From Caldisericota bacterium (GTDB taxonomy: Bacteria > Caldisericota > Caldisericia > Cryosericales > Cryosericaceae): 16,223 nt of DNA. Below are positions 1-6,036 of this stretch, piece by piece. The notes below the pieces were generated by a model that was not told where the DNA came from, ran no database searches, and saw only the letters and a program-made list of their open reading frames with translations. Position 1 is the first letter of the stretch. Every line of letters starts with the position of its first letter. A program made the position numbers and the translations under genes. The DNA lies in the NCBI GenBank assembly GCA_026390285.1, contig JAPLGH010000176.1:1-16223 (forward strand), read 5' to 3'.

Positions 1-734
1 ATGGTGCGGGAGAGAGGGTCGATGACAAGAGATGTGACGCCCTCTTTGCTGATGGTGGTCCTCAGGCCGGACCAGTGGGCACCACTGTCCGTAGAACGAA
101 GGACACCTTCGCCAAAGGTGCCGGCATACAGGGTCGTTGGGGTGAGGGAATCGATAGCAAGAGACGTGACCCTCATATAGCCATAGGTAAGATCGATGTT
201 CACGGCAGTCCAGTGGGTACCACTGTCCATAGAGCGGAAGACACCTCTGGTCTCAGTGCCGGCGTAGAGAGTCGTGGAAGTGAGCGGGTCGATGGCAAGA
301 CTCAGGACATACATGTCGGTGAGGCCCGTGTTCACCGCCACCCAAGTCGTCCCGCTGTCCGTGGAGCGGAAGACGCCACTACCATTCGTGCTGGCGTAGA
401 GGATGGTGGGGGAGAGAGGATCGATGGCAAGAGATTCGACAAGAGTGTTGGTGATGAAGCCAGTATTCACAGCCACCCAGGTGGTCCCACTGTCGGTAGA
501 GCGAAAGACACCACCACCATTCGTGCCAGCGTAGAGGATGGCAGGATCCACAGGATTGACCACAAGAGCAAAGACACTGCCCCCATACAGGGGCAGTTGG
601 GTCCACGTATGAGTATCTGCCGCCTGAACAGCAGGAGCGCCCATCAGCACACCCGACAAGCTCAGGGCTAGACAAAGAATCAGAACCATGATTGTGGCAG
701 CAAGTGAATTATCTCGTGCTTCAGTCGCCTTCAT
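1..734 (-). CDS. Secreted Asp-box (BNR-like) beta-propeller repeat protein, C-terminus cut by window edge
   Basis: The frame reads from ATG at 734 down to the window edge without a stop, giving 244 visible residues. A strong Shine-Dalgarno (GGAGGT, 7 nt before the ATG) fixes the start. Residues 1 to about 40 form a signal peptide: charged start, hydrophobic core (IMVLILCLALSLSGVLMG) and a likely cleavage after AVQA. About five repeats of 44-46 residues follow; four contain an Asp-box of the form SxDSGxxW (STDSGTTW twice, SMDSGTHW, STDSGAHW), each followed by a segment like LAIDPLSPTILYAGT. Such repeats normally form blades of a sialidase/sortilin/Ycf48-like beta-propeller outside the cytoplasm. 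The family covers binding proteins, glycosidases and assembly factors, so no specific activity can be named; no catalytic domain is visible. The gene lies 259 bp downstream of the RadC-like gene and probably has its own promoter. The fold family is confident, the function is unknown. Confidence 0.85.
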   Translation of the reverse strand, partial: MKATEARDNSLAATIMVLILCLALSLSGVLMGAPAVQAADTHTWTQLPLYGGSVFALVVNPVDPAILYAGTNGGGVFRSTDSGTTWVAVNTGFITNTLVESLAIDPLSPTILYASTNGSGVFRSTDSGTTWVAVNTGLTDMYVLSLAIDPLTSTTLYAGTETRGVFRSMDSGTHWTAVNIDLTYGYMRVTSLAIDSLTPTTLYAGTFGEGVLRSTDSGAHWSGLRTTISKEGVTSLVIDPLSRT

Positions 735-993
735 GCTATGCACCTCCAACACGGGCTTTCTTTCAACAAGGGCGGTGGCGTGGTACCTGGTCACCATCAC
801 CATCAGCGCGCCGTATCGTTGCGGCACGCAACGGAGATCATTCTCTCCACCATTAGTGTAACGTGCTAGTTGTGCATATGCTAGCGCGCAATAGAGAAGA
901 GCCGAAATTGATGTCCTTGCACGATGGGACCCATGTACCGTCTTATCGTGACGCCCCAGTTCACGGTCATCGGGCACAATCAGCAATTGGCCT
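735..993. other. Intergenic region upstream of the Asp-box protein gene
   Basis: These 259 bp separate two genes on the minus strand. I see no coding potential and no clear terminator for the RadC-like gene. An inverted repeat GCTAG (865-869) / CTAGC (881-885) flanks the 8-bp palindrome GCATATGC. It could be a protein-binding site for the downstream secreted-protein gene, but nothing confirms this, and I found no well-spaced -35/-10 pair. Confidence 0.3.
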
Positions 994-1827
994 CTACACC
1001 ATCCCGGCTCTCGCGAAGCTGAAGTAGTCCTGGCGGGCGCGACCCACGATGATGTGGTCCAGGACACGCACACCAACGTACTTGAGGGCCTGGGTGATCT
1101 TGTTAGTGGTGTCAATGTCCTCTTTGGAAGGATCGCACTCTCCGCTCGGGTGGTTGTGGACGAGGACCACACGGCTGGCATGGTGGATGCAGGCTTCGCG
1201 GACGATGTCGGCGGGGTCCACGACGCTGGCGCTGATGCTGCCCCGGCTGACCTCAGCATCTTTGATGACCTTGTTGTCGATGGCTGCCTTGAGTTCGACC
1301 GCCTTGGCGAGGCCGATGCCGCGTACGTCGCAGAGGTCCTCGACGCTGGCCTGGTCCAGCTGGCTCCAACCGCCGAACCGGTTGAACACGTCTCGGCCCA
1401 GCTCCTCGGCGCTCTTGCCGTGGCTGCCCGTCCTGAACAGAATGGCCAGCAGGCGTGCGTTGCTCATGGTGTCGGCTCCGCGCTTCGCCAGCTGTTCGCG
1501 GGGACGTTCGTCGATCGCCCACTCCCTGATGGGAACGTACGTGCGCTCGGCGTTGACGCGTGACCGGACTTCCTTGCGGACGGCGGTGCAGGCCTCCTTG
1601 GTGACGAGGTCCAGTGCCTGAACAATGGCATTCCCTTGCGGCTTTTCTACCCGCCCACCGTCTGCATCACGGAACCAGGTCCCCGCTTTGGACCACATTG
1701 GATACGTTGCCTTCTGGACGAGATACGCAACTGCTTCCTCGCGTTTCGATATGTCCACCCTCTCCCCCTGTACCGTTTTCGTGAGATGCGCCCACGCCAG
1801 CACAAGGTAGCACTGTCCCGGGGACAC
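994..1827 (-). CDS. RadC-family JAMM/MPN-domain protein with unusual N-terminal extension and internal deletion
   Basis: The 277-residue frame opens with GTG at 1827; GTG at 1758, after a purine-rich AGGGGGAG, is an equally plausible start. Residues 99-183 match the RadC N-terminal part: an ERPREQLAKRGADTMSNARL-type segment, then a helix-hairpin-helix stretch (VRGIGLAKAVELKAAI). Residues 184-277 match the second half of the RadC MPN domain: VSRGSISAS, then the metal-binding motif HNHPSGECDPSKED (His224, His226, Ser234, Asp237) and VRVLDHIIVG. In ordinary RadC about 45 residues (SPED... to ...FLD) stand between these parts; here they are missing with the frame intact. The first 98 residues are not a known RadC part and I do not recognise them. 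RadC proteins are common near mobile DNA and despite the name have no firmly established repair role. The loss removes the region expected to hold the JAMM glutamate, so metallopeptidase activity is doubtful. The gene lies 53 bp after the nitroreductase gene. Confidence 0.75.
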   Translation of the reverse strand: MSPGQCYLVLAWAHLTKTVQGERVDISKREEAVAYLVQKATYPMWSKAGTWFRDADGGRVEKPQGNAIVQALDLVTKEACTAVRKEVRSRVNAERTYVPIREWAIDERPREQLAKRGADTMSNARLLAILFRTGSHGKSAEELGRDVFNRFGGWSQLDQASVEDLCDVRGIGLAKAVELKAAIDNKVIKDAEVSRGSISASVVDPADIVREACIHHASRVVLVHNHPSGECDPSKEDIDTTNKITQALKYVGVRVLDHIIVGRARQDYFSFARAGMV

Positions 1828-1849
1828 GCAACACCGGCGATTCCTGCGC

Positions 1850-1867
1850 GTCGTCCCGGTGGACGAC
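1850..1867. repeat. Perfect 7-bp hairpin between the nitroreductase and RadC-like genes
   Basis: GTCGTCC (1850-1856) and GGACGAC (1861-1867) are exact inverted repeats around a 4-nt loop. On the minus-strand transcript this stem-loop lies 14 nt after the nitroreductase stop codon and 22 nt before the RadC-like GTG. No T-run follows, so it is not a standard intrinsic terminator. It may stabilise the upstream message or mask the RadC-like translation start. Confidence 0.4.
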
Positions 1868-1880
1868 CATCAGCGTCCCG

Positions 1881-2399
1881 TCAGCCTTTGAACTTCTCCC
1901 AGCACACCAGTTCACCCAGCGGCTTGCGCGGACGCGGCTGCTGCGGATGGTTCTCGTCAGGGTACCCCAGCGCGAGGATGGCCACGACGGGGTTCTCCGG
2001 CGGTATGTCAAGTAGGGCGCGGATCTCGTCGCCGTCGTAGTTGCCCAGCCAACACGTCCCCAGGTCCATCGAGGCAGCCTGCAGGGTCATATGGTCAAGG
2101 GCAATCGTAATGTCGATGATGGCTCCGTCATACTGATGACCGATGTTGTATCCCTCGCCGTTCTTGCATGCGACGACAAGAACGCGCGCCTGCCCGACGA
2201 ACTGCTGTCCGCCGATGGCATGGACCATGGACCGTATGACGGCACGGTCGCGAACGACAACCAGCTTCCATGGCTGGGTGTTGCAGCCCGACGGGGCCAG
2301 CCTGCCTGCTTCCAGGACCTCCGCGAGCTTGTCGTCCTCGACCGGCTGGTCTTTGTAGTGACGTACACTATAGCGGTTTTTTATGGCGTCGAGTATCAT
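1881..2399 (-). CDS. Nitroreductase-family FMN-dependent oxidoreductase
   Basis: This 172-residue protein is a typical-length member of the nitroreductase superfamily: cytoplasmic, usually homodimeric flavoenzymes that use NAD(P)H to reduce nitro compounds, quinones or other small substrates. The N-terminal NRYSVRHYKDQPV is the usual FMN-phosphate-binding segment with its Arg-Ser-x-Arg pattern. APSGCNTQPWKLVVV (near residues 36-50) is the second signature. GTCWLG (near 113-118) and ILALGYPDE (near 141-149) are the C-terminal landmarks. The substrate cannot be read from sequence; short single-domain members like this are common in anaerobes. ATG at 2399 is preceded by an excellent GAGGAGG Shine-Dalgarno. 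The gene starts 18 bp after the protease stop codon, so the two are probably co-transcribed, with no obvious functional link. Confidence 0.92.
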   Translation of the reverse strand: MILDAIKNRYSVRHYKDQPVEDDKLAEVLEAGRLAPSGCNTQPWKLVVVRDRAVIRSMVHAIGGQQFVGQARVLVVACKNGEGYNIGHQYDGAIIDITIALDHMTLQAASMDLGTCWLGNYDGDEIRALLDIPPENPVVAILALGYPDENHPQQPRPRKPLGELVCWEKFKG

Positions 2400-2417
2400 G
2401 ATTCCTCCTCACCCGTT

Positions 2418-4427
2418 TCAAGGGGCCGTCTTGAAATAGCGGTCCATGGTCCAGTCGCCCCATGCTGTCGCGGTGCCGGCTGATACGTTCCACGTGTAGA
2501 CTGCGCCCGCGTCCAGCTTTCCTGCCGGAACCGTGTAGGACGTCCCCGTGACTACGGTCGAAAACACCTCCGAGTCCTGTGAGCCGCTGGTTCCCTTGCC
2601 CAGCCAGAACGTGTACCGGGTCGCTCCAGACACAGGTACCCAGGTGAACATCGCCGTCCGCGGCACGCCGGTTGCATAGGGCAGTGGCGTCAGCAGTGCC
2701 GGCACCCTCAGACCCGACGAGACGTCGACCGTGAAGTACTGGTCTTCACCCCACTCTCCCCAGTCAGAAGCATCGCCGGCGGAAACGTTCCAGGTGTACT
2801 CACCGCCGCTCTCCAGAACTGTTGCGGGCAGTGTGAACGACGTCCCCGTGACTACGGTCGAAAACACCTCCGAGTCCTGTGAGCCGCTGGTTCCCTTGCC
2901 CAGCCAGAACGTGTACCGGGTCGCTCCGGTCACGGCACGCCAGTAGAACGTCGGCGTCAGTGTTGGCACCGTTACCTGCTGATCAGGTTCCAACGCTTCC
3001 GGGACGCCAAGGGTTCCAGCCGACCTCACGGAGAAAACGCTGTCCTCCGACCAGTCACCCCACCCCGTGTCGTTGCCGGCCCCCACCGCCCACGTATAGG
3101 TACCACCGTCAGTCAGAATGCCCGCAGGCAGTGTCAGCGTGTTGGTTGTCACAACTTCACTGTAGATCTTGCTGTCCTCCGTGCCAGTCGTACCCGTTCC
3201 CAACCAGAACGTATAGCGCGTCGCAGTCGCCACCTTCGCCCATTGGAACGTTGGGGTCAGCGTGTCGACGTCGGTGGTCGCTGCAGGCTGGGTCAGACCG
3301 GGGGCGTTCAATGAGGATGTCACGCTGCCGGACGTCTGCGCAGTGAACTGTGCCAGCGTGAGCGCCTGAGTCGTCGTCAGTGACTTGACCTCATTGATGG
3401 GGATGGCGAACCCCAGGTTCGCTCCTTCCTCCATCCCGGCCGATGTGATGCCAACCACCTCGCCCATCATGTTGAACAGGGCACCACCGGAACTGCCATG
3501 ACTTATCGGTGCTGTCGTCTGCAGGTAGCCCTCGCGCCGGGCGCTGATGATGCCTGTGCTGACTGTGTTCTGAAGGCCCAGCGGACTGCCGATGGCCACG
3601 ACCGCTTCACCGATCTGGGCGGTATCGGAGTTTCCCGTAGTCACCGCCGGCAGACCGCTCCCGGGAACCTTGATGATGGCCAGGTCACCTTCCTTGTCCC
3701 AGCCCAGGACCTTGATGTCGGTGAACGTGGTCCCGTCGTTGAGGACGACCTTGCCCGAGGCAGCACCGTCAATGACATGATAGTTTGTCACGATGCGCCC
3801 ATCCAGGGAGATGATGAACCCGGATCCAGACGCACCCTTCCCGTCACCGAACGCAACCTCGATATAGACGACCGACTCCACCTTCTTGGCAATCTCTGTC
3901 ACTGAGAGAGTCGTCTGCGTCGTCGTCGACCCGAACGTCAGGGTAGCGGTCTTCGTTGCATCGTTCCAGACGACGGTCCCGCCAAGCTGTTCCGTGATAA
4001 ACCGTACGGGAAGCATTGTACGCCCGCCCACGATGCGTGGCGTCACCTTGGCGTTGGCTGAGTCAATGTTCACGGGTGAACCGTTGACGCGGGCCGTGCT
4101 CTTGCCGATGAAGAGCTCAATGACGTCGGACCCCATGATGATGGTGACCTTCTGCTCGGCCGCGGTCCAGGCGATACTCCCGCCGAGGGCCTCGACGATC
4201 GCCCGGATGGGCAGGAACGTCCTACTCTCGACGATGACTGGCACGGTCCCCTGCGGGTCGATGGCCTGGCTCACGCCGTTCACGGTCATCGTCGACTTGC
4301 CGACTTGCAGGATGATGATGGTCTGTGCTCCGCTGGCCTGCCCCCGCGCTGAAGATGGTGTAAACGGCAGCGCAAGCAGGATGGCAACGACGATCAGTAT
4401 GGCAACGGAACGCTGTGCATGTCTCAT
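2418..4427 (-). CDS. Secreted S1C (HtrA/Deg-like) serine protease with stalk domains and three FN3-like repeats
   Basis: This is a 669-residue exported protein. I chose ATG at 4427 rather than the upstream in-frame ATG at 4517 because it has GGGAGG 5 nt before it and opens directly into a signal peptide (MRHAQRS, then VAILIVVAILLALPF). Residues about 38-97 and 105-165 are two copper-amine-oxidase N-terminal (PF07833-type) modules, with RTFLPIRAIVEALGG and RTMLPVRFITEQLGG; these usually act in cell-envelope attachment. Residues about 180-350 are a trypsin-like protease with His217 (TNYHVID), Asp248 (GDLAII) and Ser313; the active-site loop reads GSSGG instead of the more usual GNSGG. Where HtrA proteins carry PDZ domains, this protein has three FN3-like repeats of about 100 residues (about 374-669), each with TRYTFWLG. 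It probably degrades or controls misfolded or envelope proteins at the surface. It is first in a likely operon with the nitroreductase and RadC-like genes. Confidence 0.92.
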   Translation of the reverse strand: MRHAQRSVAILIVVAILLALPFTPSSARGQASGAQTIIILQVGKSTMTVNGVSQAIDPQGTVPVIVESRTFLPIRAIVEALGGSIAWTAAEQKVTIIMGSDVIELFIGKSTARVNGSPVNIDSANAKVTPRIVGGRTMLPVRFITEQLGGTVVWNDATKTATLTFGSTTTQTTLSVTEIAKKVESVVYIEVAFGDGKGASGSGFIISLDGRIVTNYHVIDGAASGKVVLNDGTTFTDIKVLGWDKEGDLAIIKVPGSGLPAVTTGNSDTAQIGEAVVAIGSPLGLQNTVSTGIISARREGYLQTTAPISHGSSGGALFNMMGEVVGITSAGMEEGANLGFAIPINEVKSLTTTQALTLAQFTAQTSGSVTSSLNAPGLTQPAATTDVDTLTPTFQWAKVATATRYTFWLGTGTTGTEDSKIYSEVVTTNTLTLPAGILTDGGTYTWAVGAGNDTGWGDWSEDSVFSVRSAGTLGVPEALEPDQQVTVPTLTPTFYWRAVTGATRYTFWLGKGTSGSQDSEVFSTVVTGTSFTLPATVLESGGEYTWNVSAGDASDWGEWGEDQYFTVDVSSGLRVPALLTPLPYATGVPRTAMFTWVPVSGATRYTFWLGKGTSGSQDSEVFSTVVTGTSYTVPAGKLDAGAVYTWNVSAGTATAWGDWTMDRYFKTAP
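2539..2927. repeat. Exact 89-bp repeat pair in the protease gene, 300-bp period
   Basis: Positions 2539-2627 and 2839-2927 are identical over 89 bp and lie exactly 300 bp apart. A third, diverged copy lies another 300 bp upstream in the gene (around 3139-3227). They encode the same part (residues about 601-630, 501-530 and 401-430) of three FN3-like modules of 100 residues. Identity at every third codon position in the two C-terminal copies points to recent duplication or gene conversion rather than protein-level conservation. Confidence 0.9.
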
Positions 4428-4740
4428 AGCGGCCTCCCAGCCAGTGCAGCGACCCCAGCAAGTCCACGGCGCCGCTCCACGCATGGTCATATGATAGGGA
4501 TGTGGCACAGGATGCAACAGTGGATATTCTGATTATGCACACATGTGCTAAGGTACGGGCTTGGTGCCGTACGTTCGGGACTGGAGGAATGGATTGGGCG
4601 GCGAGGTTTTGTCGTCCCCGCGAAGATGCTGGCTGGCTGAAAGGGTCGATTCCCGCATGCGCGGCAGAACGCCACTCCCATGGCACTGACATGCTCGTGG
4701 GAAGCACCCCTCAGAAGCGCCCCTCGTATTGGAAAGAAAT

Positions 4741-4820
4741 GCTCGGGGGGCTTGGACAAAAGGGCTCGGGGGAATGACGGATCTTGGAGGGATGCGCTCG
4801 CATACGCGGGAATGACACGG
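4741..4820. repeat. Degenerate intergenic repeat cluster (GGGAATGAC type)
   Basis: GGGAATGAC occurs at 4770-4778 and again at 4808-4816, and GCTCGGGGG occurs at 4741-4749 and 4764-4772. A related reverse-complement-like motif (TTCCCGCATGCGCGG) lies near 4650-4665, and TCCCCGCGAAGATGC near 4615. The form, a CATTCCCGC half facing a GCGGGAATG half, resembles the small intergenic palindromic repeats scattered through many bacterial genomes. Copies here look decayed; no single intact palindrome is present. Confidence 0.45.
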
Positions 4821-4848
4821 AAACACGTGGAGTCTCTGCAATCGGCGG

Positions 4849-4854
4849 TATACT
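4849..4854 (+). promoter_or_regulatory. -10-like box placed for leaderless transcription of sbcD
   Basis: TATACT (5 of 6 matches to TATAAT) ends 6 nt before the sbcD ATG at 4861, so the expected transcription start, about 7 nt downstream, falls on the A of the start codon. No good -35 lies 16-18 bp upstream, and no Shine-Dalgarno lies in the usual window before the ATG; the nearest GGAG is about 28 nt away. Together this fits a leaderless mRNA. Confidence 0.5.
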
Positions 4855-4860
4855 GACAAC

Positions 4861-6036
4861 ATGAGACTACTGCATACCGCCGACTGGCATGTCGGAAGCA
4901 CGCTGGCTGGACTGGACCGGTTTGATGAGACAGGGAAGCTTCTGGATGAGCTGTTTGCCGCTGCGCAGTCCGAGAAGGTGGACGCAGTGCTCGTCGCTGG
5001 TGACGTGTTCGACAATCCGATGCCCGGCAACGTCAGCCAGAAACTCGTCTTCGACTTCTTTGCGCGCCTCAGCGGCGCAGGCATCCGTGCGGTCGTCCTG
5101 GCCGGCAACCACGACGGACAGGTGTTTGTCCCCAGCAAGAGCCTGCTGAGCCTTGGGACAGCATCCGTGTTCGAGAAACCGTCCAGCGAACAGTATCAAG
5201 TCGCGTTCCGGTCGCGCGCCGACGAGCCTGTCGTCGTGACCGCGCTCCCGTATCCCCACGAACGTGTCGTCATGAAGCTGAACGGCGCAGGCGACGACGT
5301 CCACGGCGACTACGCCGGCAGTGTCAGCACGTTCATCCGCTGGCTTGCCGGCCACATGGACACAACGGACATCAACATCTTCGCTGCGCACCTCATGATC
5401 GGCGGGGCACAGCTGACGGACACCGAACGCCCCATGTCGGTCAGCCCATTCTTTGCCATCCCGGCGCAGAGCCTTCCCTCACAGACGATGTACAATGCCC
5501 TCGGCCACGTCCATCGCCATCAGCAGCTGGTAAATGCGCCTGCTCGCTCGGAATACTCCGGCAGCATCTTCCGGGTCAACTTCAGCGAGGAGGGGACTCC
5601 CAAGGGATTCAACCTTGTGGACGCAGACACGAAGGGCAACCTGACCGTGCAGTTCTGTGACCTGAAATCCGCCATCCCTCTGCACAACGTCGAGTGCACC
5701 ACCCAGGACTGGCCAAGCCGACTGGAACCCTTCAGGGACTCTGGATACACGAAGGCACGCATCCACGCTGACGACCCACCGTTCAACCTGCAGGGCGAGA
5801 TACGCGCAGCGTGTCCATGGGTCGTCAAGGTGGAGTTTCTGCGCTCCAAGGCAGCAGCGACAACCCGGCCAACCATCGCGGCGCTGGCCAGCACGAACCT
5901 CGAGACCGTACAGTCGATGTATCGGGCCTATGGCGGAGAAGGCGCACAAAAGGACTCGGGGGAGGCCACCGACGATGTCATGAAGGTAGTCGGTGAGCTG
6001 TACCGGGAGGTGACGCATGCGGATACAGACGCTTGA
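4861..6036 (+). CDS. sbcD: Exonuclease SbcD (Mre11-type nuclease subunit of SbcCD)
   Basis: This 391-residue protein is the Mn2+-dependent nuclease of the SbcCD complex, which cleaves DNA hairpins and trims blocked double-strand ends in the cytoplasm. The calcineurin-like metallophosphoesterase motifs are complete: HTADWHVG (Asp8, His10), AGDVFDNP (Asp48), AGNHD (Asn83, His84), AAHLMIGG (His177) and ALGHVHRH (His216, His218). The C-terminal part (about 270-391) fits the capping and SbcC-binding region. ATG at 4861 is chosen because the MRLLHTADWH start is standard for the family, although no Shine-Dalgarno precedes it (see the -10-like box at 4849-4854). Its last 20 bp overlap the start of sbcC, so the two are translationally coupled. 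It is first of at least three DNA-processing genes in the operon. Confidence 0.96.
   Translation: MRLLHTADWHVGSTLAGLDRFDETGKLLDELFAAAQSEKVDAVLVAGDVFDNPMPGNVSQKLVFDFFARLSGAGIRAVVLAGNHDGQVFVPSKSLLSLGTASVFEKPSSEQYQVAFRSRADEPVVVTALPYPHERVVMKLNGAGDDVHGDYAGSVSTFIRWLAGHMDTTDINIFAAHLMIGGAQLTDTERPMSVSPFFAIPAQSLPSQTMYNALGHVHRHQQLVNAPARSEYSGSIFRVNFSEEGTPKGFNLVDADTKGNLTVQFCDLKSAIPLHNVECTTQDWPSRLEPFRDSGYTKARIHADDPPFNLQGEIRAACPWVVKVEFLRSKAAATTRPTIAALASTNLETVQSMYRAYGGEGAQKDSGEATDDVMKVVGELYREVTHADTDA

Larger units (their letters stand above)
4428..4860. other. Divergent intergenic region between the protease gene and sbcD
   Basis: These 433 bp lie between two genes that point away from each other. The protease side has a weak promoter candidate on the minus strand: TATCAT (4491-4496) and TTGCAT (4512-4517) with a short 15-bp spacer. 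The palindrome CACATGTG sits near 4540. The right half holds degenerate repeat copies and the sbcD -10-like box, listed separately. Open frames here have no Shine-Dalgarno, no recognisable domain and composition like the repeat, so I call no gene. Confidence 0.6.

Noticed and set aside
75..671. A 198-residue open frame on the plus strand
   Set aside because: It is antisense to the Asp-box repeat gene; its own repeats are the mirror of the real repeats, and it has no signal peptide or Shine-Dalgarno.
1..734. The regular repeats as a CRISPR array
   Set aside because: The repeat unit is 132-138 bp, encodes Asp-box protein repeats in frame, and there are no short identical repeats with unique spacers.
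1049..1621. Two overlapping plus-strand open frames of 169-190 residues
   Set aside because: They lie opposite the RadC-like gene, whose HNHPSG motif and helix-hairpin-helix identify the real frame; the plus frames show no domain.
4487..4777. Short open frames in both directions between the protease gene and sbcD
   Set aside because: They lie in repeat-like intergenic DNA, have no Shine-Dalgarno, and resemble no protein domain.
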